DNA of 64,000 bases from Clostridium drakei (GTDB taxonomy: Bacteria; Bacillota; Clostridia; Clostridiales; Clostridiaceae): NCBI RefSeq assembly GCF_000633595.2, contig NZ_JIBU02000031.1, positions 1 to 64,000 on the forward strand, written 5' to 3'. Positions 36,282 through 46,998 of this stretch are shown piece after piece. Position numbers and translations under genes: made by a program. The notes under the pieces were generated by a model. The model was not told where the DNA came from. It saw nothing but the letters and a program-made list of their open reading frames with translations, and ran no database searches. Each line of letters begins with the position of its first letter. The first letter of the stretch is position 1.

Positions 36282-36386
36282 TTCTTCTAAGACTCAGACA
36301 AGTTAAATATCTAAATGATATTTTATAAGCTTGCCAGATAAGAGGTATTGCTCATATACAAACTCCACCTTAATCTAAAAATCACT
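36282..36386 (-). repeat. Dispersed intergenic element, longer copy
   Basis: About 105 bases directly after the GNAT gene. The left edge TTCTAAGACTCAG (36285-36297) would pair with the right edge of the copy at 27891 (CTGAGTCTAAGAA) over 13 bases with one mismatch, so the ancestral element had terminal inverted repeats or folded as one long hairpin. The right part here (CTCCACCTTAATCTAAAAA) has drifted. Both copies follow a minus-strand stop codon closely and in the same orientation. It carries no coding frame. Confidence 0.55.
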
Positions 36387-36409
36387 ACTTTATAACACAA
36401 TTTATGCTT

Positions 36410-36943
36410 TTAACCTGCAGCAATGTGGTCATATCCAGCAGTTATTGTGTCTTCAATAGATTCATTACTATATTCCTTGCATAATAATGCTCTAATATAT
36501 CCTCTGTCCTTGCTTGTTGATTCAATATAAAATCCTCTACCATAATAAAATCTAACAAGTGATAGCATTCTTGAAGCAGTATGAAGATATAAATTTGTGA
36601 CTCCTGCTTCCTTCATTTCAGTATCTACTGCATTCATCAAAATTTTACCTATACCTCTATTTTGAAAGTCTTCTTTAACAGCAAATCTACTTAGATAAGC
36701 AGTTTTATCTGACTTTATTTCAACTCTTACACTTCCAACAAGAGCTCCATCCACAATTCCTACAAGCATAACCTTATTGTTTATTTCTTTTTCTAAGCTC
36801 TCATAACTTTCATTAAGCTGACTAACAAGTTCTGTTATACCAGCCCTTTCTGCATACATTTTAAAAGCTTCCTTAGACACCTCTTTTATTTGAGGAATAT
36901 CCTCAAAAGTAGCTCTTCTAACTACAAAGGCCATATTTTTCAT
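36410..36943 (-). CDS. GNAT-family N-acetyltransferase
   Basis: A 177-residue acetyltransferase. The acetyl-CoA loop is QNRGIGK in motif A (LSRFAVKEDFQNRGIGKILM), followed by VTNLYLHTASRMLSLVRFYYGRGF of motif B. The substrate cannot be deduced. ATG 36943 lies eight bases after GGGGG. Single gene; the repeat element and a terminator follow it. Confidence 0.9.
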   Translation of the reverse strand: MKNMAFVVRRATFEDIPQIKEVSKEAFKMYAERAGITELVSQLNESYESLEKEINNKVMLVGIVDGALVGSVRVEIKSDKTAYLSRFAVKEDFQNRGIGKILMNAVDTEMKEAGVTNLYLHTASRMLSLVRFYYGRGFYIESTSKDRGYIRALLCKEYSNESIEDTITAGYDHIAAG

Positions 36944-37092
36944 CGATCTACCCCCAGTTCATATTTGTTAAAATAAAAAAATCAACCACCATATGTGGTA
37001 ATACTTATAATTTATTTATGTATAATTATACAATTATGTGATTAAAAATTCAATATTTATTTTAAAAAAATTTATTTCAGCTTTCACAGTTT

Positions 37093-37119
37093 AAAAAATG
37101 CGAAGCCTTGCCTCGCATT
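37093..37119 (-). terminator. Rho-independent terminator of selO
   Basis: AATGCGA (37098-37104) pairs with TCGCATT (37113-37119); on the minus strand the stem is followed by a T run (complement of the A run at 37093-37097). It lies 10 bases after the selO stop. Confidence 0.8.
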
Positions 37120-37128
37120 ACGTCTGTA

Positions 37129-38604
37129 TCAAGTTCCACAAAAGGTTCTATAGACACAATTTCTTTTCTTAGGAAGTTTAGCATACTCATCCTGCTTTAC
37201 AGAATATTCAAATGGACTTGAAAGAACATCATTGAGCTTTTCCATTACACTATAATCTCCATTTATTGCAGCTTCCAATGCATCTTCTACTGTATGATTT
37301 CGTGGAATTATTGCAGGATTACTATTTTTCATTAACTCATAGGAAGATTCCCTTGGCTCATTTTGTCTATTCAACCTTGCCAGCCACATTTCGTGCCACT
37401 TAACAAATTCTTCAGTATCAAATATCATCATATCATCAAATTTATTAAGAGTTAATGCACGAAATGTATTTGTATAATCTGCGCCATATTTCTCCATTAT
37501 GCTAAGTAGTTTACCAATAAGAGCTTCATCCTCTACTTCTATATTAAATATTCCAAGTTTTTTCCTCATTCCAGTTATCCAATTATTATGATATAAATCA
37601 TCAAAGTTTGAAAGAGCATCCTTTACTAATTTTATAGCCAACTTCTCATTATCACTAATAAGTGGAAGTAATGCTTCAGCTAATCTAGATAAATTCCACG
37701 CAGCAATATTAGGCTGGTTACCATAGGAATATCTTCCATAAACATCAATGGAACTAAACACTGTTTCTGGATTATAGCTGTCCATAAAAGCACAAGGCCC
37801 ATAATCAATGGTTTCTCCACTAATAGTCATATTATCTGTATTCATAACTCCATGAATAAAGCCAACTAATTGCCATTTAGCAATTAATGAAGCTTGACTC
37901 TTAATTATTTTCTTAAGCATAGAAAAATAGCAATCTTCATCATTATAAATCTCTGGAAAATGTCTTTTTAATGTATAATCAGCTAGTACTCTAAGTTCTT
38001 CCACACTACACCAGTTTGAAACATATTGAAAAGTACCTACTCGCAAGTGGCTAGCAGCTACACGTGTTAGGATTGCACCAATCTCTTCTTTTTCACGAAA
38101 TACTGTTTCACCAGTTGTAACTACTGCTAAACTTCGAGTTGTAGGAATATTAAGTCCATACATTGCTTCACTTATGATATATTCTCTAAGCATAGGTCCA
38201 AGTGCTGCTCTTCCATCTCCTCCGCGAGAATATGGTGTTCTACCTGAACCTTTAAGTTGAATATCAAATCGTTGTCCGTTTGCAGTAATTTGTTCACCAA
38301 GCAGCAAGGCCCGGCCATCTCCAAGCATTGTAAAATGTCCAAATTGATGTCCTGCATAAGCTTGAGCAATAGGTACAGCTCCTTCAGGAATTTCATTTCC
38401 AGAAAATATAGCTGCATCATCATTATCTTTTAGTTTTTCAAAGTTAAATCCCAAAAACTTTGCAAGTGGACGATTGAGAATGATTAACTTTGGTGAAGAT
38501 ACAGGTTTTGGATTAAGCCTTGTAAAAAATGATTGTGGCAATTGTGCATAACTATTGTCTAAGTTCCATCCTGCTTTTGCTTCTATTTTCGTTTCTGTTA
38601 TCAT
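37129..38604 (-). CDS. selO: SelO (YdiU) protein adenylyltransferase
   Basis: A 491-residue pseudokinase-fold enzyme that transfers AMP to Ser, Thr or Tyr of target proteins; in E. coli and mitochondria it links to redox stress. Hallmarks present are [63 protein letters not shown] and the catalytic and metal region [23 protein letters not shown]. The C-terminus ends YRTFCGT with an ordinary Cys codon, so it is not a selenoprotein. TAGGAGG precedes the ATG. The gene is followed by its own terminator. Confidence 0.95.
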   Translation of the reverse strand: MITETKIEAKAGWNLDNSYAQLPQSFFTRLNPKPVSSPKLIILNRPLAKFLGFNFEKLKDNDDAAIFSGNEIPEGAVPIAQAYAGHQFGHFTMLGDGRALLLGEQITANGQRFDIQLKGSGRTPYSRGGDGRAALGPMLREYIISEAMYGLNIPTTRSLAVVTTGETVFREKEEIGAILTRVAASHLRVGTFQYVSNWCSVEELRVLADYTLKRHFPEIYNDEDCYFSMLKKIIKSQASLIAKWQLVGFIHGVMNTDNMTISGETIDYGPCAFMDSYNPETVFSSIDVYGRYSYGNQPNIAAWNLSRLAEALLPLISDNEKLAIKLVKDALSNFDDLYHNNWITGMRKKLGIFNIEVEDEALIGKLLSIMEKYGADYTNTFRALTLNKFDDMMIFDTEEFVKWHEMWLARLNRQNEPRESSYELMKNSNPAIIPRNHTVEDALEAAINGDYSVMEKLNDVLSSPFEYSVKQDEYAKLPKKRNCVYRTFCGT

Positions 38605-39054
38605 ATCTCTCTTTTCCTCCTATCTCTACTAACAGCTGCCTTAAAATTCATTGATATAAAAATAGTAAATCCATTTTTAGTGTCCTCTTCTTCTAATCTT
38701 ATTATGCGTTTATGAATTTTATTTTCTTTAACAATTTTACTCTTTACTTTATATGAAAAAACTGTATTTTAAAATGCAAAATTCATACAATAATGACTTA
38801 AATACTTTTCTTCCAAACAAGGTAATTTAAATATCTATAAAGGATTATGTATATAAAAAAGGTCCTTTTTTTTTAAATATATTAAATTTTAAAGATATTC
38901 TCCAAAATTAAACAATGTTTTATAATAAAAATTTATTACTATTTAATTTTATATTATAATAAAATATTGTATTCAACTATATTATTTTGATATAATTAAG
39001 AAAAAAATCAAGAATTTTATCTAAGTTTAGAATTGTCTCAACAAGGAGGATAAT
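38605..39054. promoter_or_regulatory. Gap with divergent promoters and a possible coding remnant
   Basis: 450 bases between selO and a divergent chemoreceptor. On the minus strand a frame of about 55 codons without a usable start (it includes HKRIIRLEEEDTKNGFTIF) ends in a TGA overlapping the selO ATG (ATGA). It looks protein-like and may be a decayed upstream gene. The right half is extremely AT-rich and must contain the chemoreceptor promoter; its ribosome-binding site AAGGAGG lies just before 39055. Confidence 0.4.
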
Positions 39055-40206
39055 ATGATTAACATTAAATGCGAAGAAGTCTTAAAATTAATTTCCCAAA
39101 TAGAAACGGAAATAATTTCCTCTGGAATAATGTTCCTATTTATTGAAAATCGCACAATTAAATGGAAAGTGGCTTCTCAAAGGTTTGATATGGCTATCTT
39201 TAAAGAAGGTGGCACTGTATCTGAAACTGCCATTGCTGTAAGAGCAATGAATGAAGGAAAAATTTTGAATGAAAAAATACCTAGAGAAAAATATGGACAA
39301 AGATTAATTACTGTTGCAATACCACTTATCGATGATTCAGGTACACCAGCAGGTGCATTTTCTATTGTACTACCAAGACTCCATCCTGTTGCTAGTAGCT
39401 TTCCCAACTTTTCACCTATAGTTGCAGAACTATTTCCAGAAGGAGCATTCCTATATATATCTGATTTAAATAAAATAGCATTTGTTCAAGGCTCTAAAAA
39501 GTTTACTTTACCTAATATGCATGTAGGTTATGAATTAAAGGAAACAGATATCGCATATCAAACTATTCACTCTGGAAAAGCTCAAGTAAGAGAAATAGAT
39601 TCAGAACGTTATGGTGTTCCCGTTTATGTAGCAAATCATCCATTATATGATGAAGATACAGGTAAAAATATAGTAGCAACCCTTGGTGTTGTAGTTCCTA
39701 AAAGTGCTTCCAGCAAGTTGAAAGGCATTGCCGGAAATTTATCAACGAGCTTAAATGGCATAGCTGCGACTGTTGAGCAGTTGGCTGCCAGTGCAACAAA
39801 TATACATGAAAATGGACAAAATTTATACAATCATATAAGTTCTGTTAGTGAAGTTTTAGAAAAAATAAATACTATCTCTGAATTTATTTCCTCAGTAGCC
39901 AACCAATCAAATATGCTTGGACTTAATGCTTCAATAGAAGCCGCACGTGCTGGAGAAATCGGACGAGGTTTTTCAGTTGTAGCTAATGAAATCAGACAAC
40001 TATCCATCCAATCAAAAGAAACTGTACCTCAAATTAAAATATTAACTGAAGAGATAAAAAATAAAATAAATGAAATTGATAAAGAAAGTAGTGAATCCTT
40101 AGCAGCAAGTGAAGAACAAGCTTCTGCTACAGAAGAAATTTCTGCTAGTGTTGAAGAATTATCAGCCATGGCAAATGAATTAGAGAATATTGCGAAAGAC
40201 TTATAA
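39055..40206 (+). CDS. Soluble methyl-accepting chemotaxis protein
   Basis: A 383-residue receptor without membrane segments. The N-terminal about 220 residues hold two related sensory halves, each ending in a hydrophobic strand after a proline-rich turn (VAIPLIDDSGTPAGAF, NHPLYDEDTGKNIVATLGVV). The C-terminal signalling domain includes the hairpin tip [21 protein letters not shown], shortened compared with the usual length. Such cytoplasmic receptors sense internal metabolites or redox state. It is a single gene. Confidence 0.88.
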   Translation: MINIKCEEVLKLISQIETEIISSGIMFLFIENRTIKWKVASQRFDMAIFKEGGTVSETAIAVRAMNEGKILNEKIPREKYGQRLITVAIPLIDDSGTPAGAFSIVLPRLHPVASSFPNFSPIVAELFPEGAFLYISDLNKIAFVQGSKKFTLPNMHVGYELKETDIAYQTIHSGKAQVREIDSERYGVPVYVANHPLYDEDTGKNIVATLGVVVPKSASSKLKGIAGNLSTSLNGIAATVEQLAASATNIHENGQNLYNHISSVSEVLEKINTISEFISSVANQSNMLGLNASIEAARAGEIGRGFSVVANEIRQLSIQSKETVPQIKILTEEIKNKINEIDKESSESLAASEEQASATEEISASVEELSAMANELENIAKDL

Positions 40207-40273
40207 AACAAAGTTTCTAGGAAATCATAAAGGAATTATTTTTTTAAAATTATAGGTAAGGAAATTTACTTTT

Positions 40274-40310
40274 AAAGCCTTCAGTTTAATTAGTTGATAC
40301 TGAAGGCTTT
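40274..40310. terminator. Hairpin between convergent chemoreceptor genes
   Basis: AAAGCCTTCAGT (40274-40285) pairs perfectly with ACTGAAGGCTTT (40299-40310), loop of 13. T runs on either side are short, so it is a moderate bidirectional terminator. Confidence 0.7.
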
Positions 40311-40364
40311 AGTATTTAATTAATCTCTAAAACAGTAAGTAACTGCAAATTTTACTTATTCATA

Positions 40365-42836
40365 CTATTTAATGCTTTCCATAATTATATCTTCATATCT
40401 AACTATTGAAAGAGGACTAATTCTTACTCCTGCAATACCTTCCCTTGCAGCGCAAACAATTTGAGGATGATGTAAAAATATCCATGGAGCATCCTTTACT
40501 ATTATTTTCTGCAAATCTTTATATATTTCTATTCTTCTATGAGGATTTATTACTTTTTTAGCTTTATTCATCATATTTGTTACTTCAGAGTTATTATACC
40601 CAGTAAAATCCGTAACATTTGCTGGATTAAATAATGGTTGAAGGAAATTATCAACATCTCCAGTATCTGAAATCCATCTACTTATAAATAAATCAACTTT
40701 ATTAATTGAATCAGCCATTAGATATTTATCTAAACTTACCTTTTCTAGAATGCACTCAACTCCTATACTTTTTAAATCATTTATAATAAATTGTGTTATT
40801 CTATTATAAGTAGATTCACTACTTTCATCTCTGACTAGGACTTTAAATTTTTCATTTCCTACTAGTTGGTGCTTTTTATTTAAAATTTTCCTTGCCAACG
40901 TAGGATCATATCCTAAATCTTCTAAATATCCATTATCAATCATATCTGGAGGTATAGGCCCCCTAGCTTCTTTTCCAAGTCCACCTAAAACTTCGTCAAT
41001 AATTTTCTTTTTATTAATTGCTAAATTGAAAGCATGTCTAATTTCATTGTCTCTTACAAAAATAGATTTAGATCTTAAATTGAATCCTGCATAATAAGTT
41101 GCCATAATACTTTTATATTCAATATTTGAAATTTTAGCCTTTGATAATTCATCCATTTGTTCTTTATTATCTACTGTTATAAAATCACACTGTTTATTAA
41201 TAAATCTATCAGCAGCTTGCCTACCTTCAAATTCTACAATAATTTTATCTACATATGCCATCCCACCAAAATAATCTTTAAATGAAGTTAATATACATTT
41301 ATCATTTTCTATACTTTCTATAATGTATGGCCCACAACCTGTAAACTTTCCTTTTTCGATGTCTTCTCTAGGCAATATACAACAAGTATAATGACCCAAA
41401 CCAAGTAAAAATCCACTATATGGACTTTTAAGTTTAATAGAAACTCTGTATTTATCAAGTATTTTTATTCCCTTTACTTCTCTAGCCGATCCATTTAAGT
41501 ATTCTTCGGCACCCTCAATTTGTTCTAAAATCCAAGCATTAGGAGATTTCAAAGAAGGACTTAATAATCTCTCATAAGAATACTTTACATCTTCCGCAGT
41601 TATTTCTCTTCCATTGTGAAACTTAGCACCTTTTCTTAAATTGAATATCCACGTTAAACTATCCTCTTTAACATACCAACTCTTAGCAATTCCTGGAGTA
41701 ATCTCACCTGTTGAACTTATCAATAATAATCCACCATGAACATTATATAAAATTTGACTAGTTTGTGCATCAAGAACAAATTGTGGATCATATCCTACTG
41801 GAACTCCAGATAAAAAGGTTTTAATTACCGATTCATTTTTATCTTCTCCTTTAATTTTTCCAAGAAGTTTATTTGATATACTTTGAAGATCTTTTGACAC
41901 ATTAGAAAGAACATCTAAAGCAGTTTTTGTATACTGAGTATTTAACGATGTCGTTTCTATCATTTCCATAACTTTTTCAGAAGTTTTGTTCATTTCTTCT
42001 GTTGAACTAATAATACCCTCTAAGCTTTCTGTTTGTTTCGAAACCGCAGTATTGATTTCTTCTGCTACATTACTAGTAGTACCAACAGCACTTATTATAT
42101 TATTAAATACTTCTTTAGTATTATTGGCAATTTCATTTCCTTCCTGCACCTTGCCCATACTTTTATCCATAGCATCTATGGTTTTATCTATACTAAAATT
42201 TATTTCATTAATTGTACTTGAGATCTGCTCTGCTGATTCTGAACTTCTTTGAGCTAGCTCTTTAACTTCCTGAGCAACTACTGCAAAGCCCTTACCAGCT
42301 TCTCCAGCTCTTGCTGCTTCAATAGATGCATTTAAAGATAATAAATTTGTATTATCAGCTATATCTTTTATAATTATAAGCATCTCATTTATATGCTTTG
42401 ACTTTAAGCTTAAATCGTTTACAACTTCTTTAACAACTTTAACTGACATCTCAATATCACTCATAGCTTGTATAGAGTTATCTACTGCTTTATTACCTTC
42501 TTTAGCTATACTCATTGTTTTTTCTGCTATTTGTCTTGAATTTTCAGTGCTCGCAAAAACTTCCTCTGCTAAAGCAGAATAGTTATTTACTTCATTTACA
42601 ACCTTTTCTATAGATTCCATTTGCACTTCTACATTTTCAGTAATATTTTGTGTTAACGATATCAAATTTTCAGTCACAAAATCAGTTTCTTTGATTTTTT
42701 CACTTATTCTTGTCACTATGCACTGTTGATTACGCTTTAATAAATTTAATTCACATGTTTGATTTATATTATCGTCCGTTTGTTTAATATCTTCTTCAGT
42801 CAATTTTCGCTTATTTTTTCTCCACCCTAACATCAT
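40365..42836 (-). CDS. MCP signalling domain fused to a family 5 solute-binding protein
   Basis: An 823-residue fusion. Residues about 40-330 are a chemoreceptor signalling domain (hairpin tip [21 protein letters not shown], then [15 protein letters not shown]). Residues about 340-815 are an OppA/DppA/NikA-type solute-binding domain ([78 protein letters not shown]). There is no signal peptide or membrane helix, so the binding domain is predicted to face the cytosol. That would make it a receptor for an internal peptide or related ligand. ATG 42836 follows GGAGGG by five bases. It is a single gene. Confidence 0.85.
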   Translation of the reverse strand: MMLGWRKNKRKLTEEDIKQTDDNINQTCELNLLKRNQQCIVTRISEKIKETDFVTENLISLTQNITENVEVQMESIEKVVNEVNNYSALAEEVFASTENSRQIAEKTMSIAKEGNKAVDNSIQAMSDIEMSVKVVKEVVNDLSLKSKHINEMLIIIKDIADNTNLLSLNASIEAARAGEAGKGFAVVAQEVKELAQRSSESAEQISSTINEINFSIDKTIDAMDKSMGKVQEGNEIANNTKEVFNNIISAVGTTSNVAEEINTAVSKQTESLEGIISSTEEMNKTSEKVMEMIETTSLNTQYTKTALDVLSNVSKDLQSISNKLLGKIKGEDKNESVIKTFLSGVPVGYDPQFVLDAQTSQILYNVHGGLLLISSTGEITPGIAKSWYVKEDSLTWIFNLRKGAKFHNGREITAEDVKYSYERLLSPSLKSPNAWILEQIEGAEEYLNGSAREVKGIKILDKYRVSIKLKSPYSGFLLGLGHYTCCILPREDIEKGKFTGCGPYIIESIENDKCILTSFKDYFGGMAYVDKIIVEFEGRQAADRFINKQCDFITVDNKEQMDELSKAKISNIEYKSIMATYYAGFNLRSKSIFVRDNEIRHAFNLAINKKKIIDEVLGGLGKEARGPIPPDMIDNGYLEDLGYDPTLARKILNKKHQLVGNEKFKVLVRDESSESTYNRITQFIINDLKSIGVECILEKVSLDKYLMADSINKVDLFISRWISDTGDVDNFLQPLFNPANVTDFTGYNNSEVTNMMNKAKKVINPHRRIEIYKDLQKIIVKDAPWIFLHHPQIVCAAREGIAGVRISPLSIVRYEDIIMESIK

Positions 42837-43141
42837 GTTTTCCCTCCATTTGTTGATGTAAAAATAAAAGTTTACATGAAAATTATACCATGAAATATAC
42901 TCAAATATTCAAGTATAAATTTCACATCTTAATAAATAAATTAATTTTGCAATATAATCGCGTATTTATAACAAATTTAGTATATTACTCTTCTTTCCTT
43001 ATTAATATTACACAATAATATATGAAAATTTATTAAACTCTATTCTAATGTTAATTTTATATACTTTAGCTTCTTTTCACCAAAAAAATTTTAAATTCCT
43101 GATAAAAAAATAAGCCTGCTACATAGCAAGCTTACACAAAA
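42837..43141 (-). promoter_or_regulatory. Gap with promoter region of the MCP-SBP fusion and a terminator
   Basis: About 305 AT-rich bases. The minus-strand sequence at about 42878-42883 gives TATAAT, a candidate -10 box for the fusion gene. The right end holds the terminator of the ykn-like operon. Nothing else is visible. Confidence 0.4.
43103..43133 (-). terminator. Rho-independent terminator of the ykn-like operon
   Basis: On the minus strand AAGCTTGC pairs with GCAGGCTT (one G-U) around a 6-base loop and is followed by seven T. It lies 9 bases after the permease stop codon. Confidence 0.85.
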
Positions 43142-44353
43142 TTATTCATATCTCAAAGCTTCAATAGGATCTAACTTTGCTGCTTTGCTGGCTGGATATA
43201 ATCCAAAGAATATTCCAATTGCTGATGAAAATGAAAATGCTATTAGTATTATTCCAATTGATATTGGAATATGTATTTTTAAGAATGCTCCAACAATCTT
43301 TCCTGTAGTTATGCCAAAAACAGTACCAATTATTCCACCTATAAGACATAATATCACAGACTCCATAAGAAATTGCACTTTTATATCACGTGTTTTTGCT
43401 CCAATTGCTTTTCTTATACCAATTTCTCTAGTTCTCTCTGTTACAGATACAAGCATTATATTCATAACTCCTATACCACCTACTAAGAGTGATATAGCTG
43501 CAATAGCACCAAGTATAGCTGTTATAACACTTAACCCTTTGGTTACAGCTTCAAGTCCTTTAAATCCATTTTCAGCTACATATATACCTTTACTTTGATG
43601 TTTACTTTCAAGAGTTCTTATTATACTAGAGCTTATTTGATCTGCTTTACTCATATCTGATAACATTACTGACATATAACTAATACTAGTATTGGTAATC
43701 AACCTATCCGCTGTTGTTATAGGTATGAATACTCCACCAGAAGCATTATCTGATGCTTCTCCTAAATTTGAATTAGGATCCTTATATACACCAACTATAT
43801 GAAAATTTACTTCTCCATTATCCGATGTGAGCTCAATATCCTCTCCAATTGCATTATCAGTTCCACGAAATAACTTTCCAGCTGTCTTTTCATCTATAAT
43901 TGCTGCACTAGATCTTGCATCTACATCATGTTGATTTAAAAATCTTCCACTGATCATTTTTATGCCTGAAAGCTTGTCATATCCTTCTGTCGATGCTACA
44001 ATTCCTGCACGCCTAGATTTATTCTGAACCTTCAAATTCCCACTACCTGAAAGCATTGGAACTACCTGTGTAACTTCAGGTATTTTATCCTTTATAATAT
44101 CAATATCCTCCATAGTAAAGAAATCCTTCTTTTCTATGGATTTGTCTGAAGATTGATTTAAATGCACATTAATTACATTACTACCTGCTCCTTGAAACTC
44201 CCCTGCAATATATTCTTTTGCTCCAGCACCTATAGAAACTATAGTTATTACAGAAGATATTCCTATTATTATTCCAAGCATGGTTAGCAAAGATCTTAAT
44301 TTATTTGACTTTATGCTTTGCAGTGCAGATTTAAAACCTTCTTCCACATTCAT
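43142..44353 (-). CDS. MacB/YknZ-type ABC permease
   Basis: A 403-residue permease. An N-terminal helix (about 20-42, LLTMLGIIIGISSVITIVSIG) is followed by a large extracellular MacB-periplasmic-core domain (about 50-240), then three helices with the FtsX signature (VGGIGVMNIMLVSVTERTREIGIRKAIGA). With the neighbouring ATPase, adaptor and Yip1 protein this matches Bacillus subtilis yknWXYZ, which protects against the SDP cannibalism toxin. Its ATG overlaps the ATPase stop by one base. Confidence 0.92.
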   Translation of the reverse strand: MNVEEGFKSALQSIKSNKLRSLLTMLGIIIGISSVITIVSIGAGAKEYIAGEFQGAGSNVINVHLNQSSDKSIEKKDFFTMEDIDIIKDKIPEVTQVVPMLSGSGNLKVQNKSRRAGIVASTEGYDKLSGIKMISGRFLNQHDVDARSSAAIIDEKTAGKLFRGTDNAIGEDIELTSDNGEVNFHIVGVYKDPNSNLGEASDNASGGVFIPITTADRLITNTSISYMSVMLSDMSKADQISSSIIRTLESKHQSKGIYVAENGFKGLEAVTKGLSVITAILGAIAAISLLVGGIGVMNIMLVSVTERTREIGIRKAIGAKTRDIKVQFLMESVILCLIGGIIGTVFGITTGKIVGAFLKIHIPISIGIILIAFSFSSAIGIFFGLYPASKAAKLDPIEALRYE

Positions 44354-45060
44354 TATTTCTGCCCCCTAACTATAGTCCTATTTGCAACTAAACTGTCAGA
44401 AATTATAGTTCCATCTTTAAAAATTACATTTCTCTTTGTATGCATGGCTATATCAGCTTCATGTGTAACCATAACAATGGTTACACCTTCATCATTTAAC
44501 CCTTGAAAAATACCCATTATTTCCTCGCTTGAAACACTATCTAAGTTTCCAGTAGGTTCATCTGCAAGTATTATAGATGGACTATTAGCTAAAGCTCTTG
44601 CAATAGCAACTCTCTGTTTTTGACCTCCAGACATTTCATTAGGTCTGTGACGAATTCTATCAGATAGTCCAACTCTGTCTAAAGCTATTTTTGCTTGCTT
44701 TTCTCTTACATGCCTAGGTATTCCTGCATACATCATTGGAAGTTCAACATTTTCCACAGCTGTAAGTTTGGGAAGTAAATTAAATGCTTGGAATACAAAT
44801 CCTATTTTTTTATTTCTTATTTCAGCTAAGCTATTGTCATCCAGTGAAGAAACATCCACATCTTCCAAGTAATACTTTCCCTCTGTAAGTTTATCCAAAC
44901 ATCCAAGAACATTCATAAGAGTAGATTTTCCAGATCCAGAAGCACCCATTATAGCTACATATTCTTCTTTTTCAATTTGTAAATTAATTTCCTTTAAAGC
45001 TCTAAGTTTTATTGATCCAGTATCATATACTTTAACTAAATTCTCTAATTTAATTATCAC
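44353..45060 (-). CDS. ABC transporter ATPase, YknY/LolD-like
   Basis: A 235-residue ATPase with Walker A GASGSGKST, signature MSGGQKQR, Walker B IILADEPTGNLD and H-loop VTHEAD. The start is GTG at 45060, overlapping the stop of the adaptor gene (GTGA). It powers the MacB-like permease. The one- and four-base overlaps show tight translational coupling. Confidence 0.95.
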   Translation of the reverse strand: MIIKLENLVKVYDTGSIKLRALKEINLQIEKEEYVAIMGASGSGKSTLMNVLGCLDKLTEGKYYLEDVDVSSLDDNSLAEIRNKKIGFVFQAFNLLPKLTAVENVELPMMYAGIPRHVREKQAKIALDRVGLSDRIRHRPNEMSGGQKQRVAIARALANSPSIILADEPTGNLDSVSSEEIMGIFQGLNDEGVTIVMVTHEADIAMHTKRNVIFKDGTIISDSLVANRTIVRGQK

Positions 45061-46157
45061 TTATTCTTCCCTCCTGTTTGAGCCTTTGAAGCATCTTTTA
45101 CAATATCACCATCTTTAAGTGAATCAGAAGGATTTGTTACATATTTTTCGCTCTGTGCAAGACCACTTATAATTTCTACTGCATCATCAGTTTCAATTCC
45201 AGTTTTTATATATTTTTTTGAAACTTTGTTTTCAGAATTTACTATGTAAACATACTTTCTTTTTGTAGACTTATCTTGTTTTATATTATCTACACCCATA
45301 ACAATTGCATTTTGTTTTTCATTAAATACAACTTCTACATCAGCTTTATATCCTGATTTTATATTGTCACTTGTACCTGCATTATCAAGAGTTACTATAA
45401 CATTTACCTTAGCTTCCTGTTGTGCATTTTTATCATCCATCTTTGTTTGGGCTATTTGACCAACATCCGTAACAGAACCAATATATTTCATTTTGTCATT
45501 TCCTTTTATTTTAACAATAGCCTTTTGTCCCTTTAAAACTTTCATAGCATCATATTGACTCATATCTATAGAAACTTTATACTTTGAGTCATCGTCTACT
45601 ATTATCTTATCACCTGTTTGTGGAACTTGACCTTCTTTTGCATCAACTTTTACCACTTTTCCATCTACACCAGCTTTTATGTCACATTGAGCTATTTTTT
45701 CATTTAAGCTATCAACTTGGGCTTTTATAGAACTTGTTGAAATTGACCCACTGCCATTTCTTTCCTGTCCTCCTGGAACTTGTGCCTGTGACACTGCACC
45801 TTGAGCATTACTTAACTCTGATTTTACTTTATTTAATTCATTTTTATAATCAGATGAATCCATTTGAACCAAGACATCATCCTTTTTTACATCTTGTCCT
45901 TCTGTCACTAACACTTTTGACACCTTTTGAGTATTACTCAAAGTTATTTCATTCCTATAATTAGGTTGTATAGTTCCAGAAACTATTGTACTTTGAGCTA
46001 TATTTTTCTTGATAACCTTAGATATATTCACACTTTTTATTTGAGTTTTTTGCGCTTTTGAATAAGAAGATATTCCAATTATTATAATTATAATTAGCAC
46101 AATTGCTATAATACCTAATTTCTTCTTGTTTTTTATAAATTTAAACTTGGATTCCAT
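45057..46157 (-). CDS. Membrane-fusion (adaptor) protein, YknX/HlyD-like
   Basis: A 366-residue protein with an N-terminal membrane anchor (about 13-31, LGIIAIVLIIIIIIGISSY). A barrel-sandwich hybrid (VLVTEGQDVKKDDVLVQMD, then DGKVVKVDAKEGQVPQTGD), a short helical hairpin and a beta-barrel follow. It lacks the long alpha-hairpin of Gram-negative MacA. It partners with the ABC subunits downstream. A gap of about 160 bases separates it from the Yip1-family gene, which contains a hairpin-poor AT-rich leader. Confidence 0.9.
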   Translation of the reverse strand: MESKFKFIKNKKKLGIIAIVLIIIIIIGISSYSKAQKTQIKSVNISKVIKKNIAQSTIVSGTIQPNYRNEITLSNTQKVSKVLVTEGQDVKKDDVLVQMDSSDYKNELNKVKSELSNAQGAVSQAQVPGGQERNGSGSISTSSIKAQVDSLNEKIAQCDIKAGVDGKVVKVDAKEGQVPQTGDKIIVDDDSKYKVSIDMSQYDAMKVLKGQKAIVKIKGNDKMKYIGSVTDVGQIAQTKMDDKNAQQEAKVNVIVTLDNAGTSDNIKSGYKADVEVVFNEKQNAIVMGVDNIKQDKSTKRKYVYIVNSENKVSKKYIKTGIETDDAVEIISGLAQSEKYVTNPSDSLKDGDIVKDASKAQTGGKNK

Positions 46158-46317
46158 TTTTCTTTTTCCTCACCTTTCTAAATATAATATACAAATTATT
46201 TAAAAATACAATATGTCTTTATTATAACAATTATTATAAATAAATATAAAACTGACATCATATAAAAATGCAATGTCAGCTTGTCTATTATGTTAACTTA
46301 ATAACACTATCTTTAAG

Positions 46318-46998
46318 TTAAACCCTTAATAACATTGAAAATTTAACAATAACTGAAACAATATAAATTACAAAAACTATAATTGCAGCTTTCTTAATTT
46401 TCATCTTAAATACGACTGAAGTTCCTATTACCGCTAATATACTGCTCCATATATAGAAAAAATCTATAGATGAAAATAACTTATAAATGCCACTTTTTGT
46501 ATCTACTGATGAGCTTAAAAACAATGTAAAGCTTGTGGAAACATTCTTCACATTTTGTGGTTCTGTAAATATCATTATTATTGCAGCTAAAATTAATCCT
46601 ATTAGCACTGGAACATATGCTAATAGATTTATGCAATATAAGTTTTTGAAACTTCCATTTTCTTTCGTAATAGATGCAATAAGCTTAATAAGTGCACTTG
46701 ATATTAATGCTGCTAAAGCTGGCATAATTAATGCTCCAATTATTCCAGAAATTACAACTCCTATTTTTATCATTGGAAGTGCAGCTTGAGAAACATTTGT
46801 CATTTCTTGAGTTTGTGAAATAGTATAACTTATAAGTTTAGGCAGCTCTACTATAGTAGCAATTAATTGAATAATCGTTATGGGGATTAAGTACCTCCAC
46901 ACTTTTGGATTTTCATTAACTTTCTCCATCGTTTCTTTTGGCGATATTACAACACCAATAAGAGTCTTTAAAATTCCATCTTTACTTTCTTTTGACAT
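46318..46998 (-). CDS. Yip1-family membrane protein, YknW-like
   Basis: A 226-residue protein with five or six membrane helices and the Yip1-type start IGVVISPKETMEKVNENPKVW. In B. subtilis YknW assists assembly of the YknXYZ transporter. Gene order here (Yip1, adaptor, ATPase, permease) is the same, which strongly supports the assignment. ATG 46998 follows AGGAGG. Confidence 0.88.
   Translation of the reverse strand: MSKESKDGILKTLIGVVISPKETMEKVNENPKVWRYLIPITIIQLIATIVELPKLISYTISQTQEMTNVSQAALPMIKIGVVISGIIGALIMPALAALISSALIKLIASITKENGSFKNLYCINLLAYVPVLIGLILAAIIMIFTEPQNVKNVSTSFTLFLSSSVDTKSGIYKLFSSIDFFYIWSSILAVIGTSVVFKMKIKKAAIIVFVIYIVSVIVKFSMLLRV

Noticed and set aside
37129-38604. SelO as a selenoprotein
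   Set aside because: The C-terminal cysteine is an ordinary Cys codon and the stop follows after Gly-Thr; no in-frame TGA or SECIS-like hairpin.
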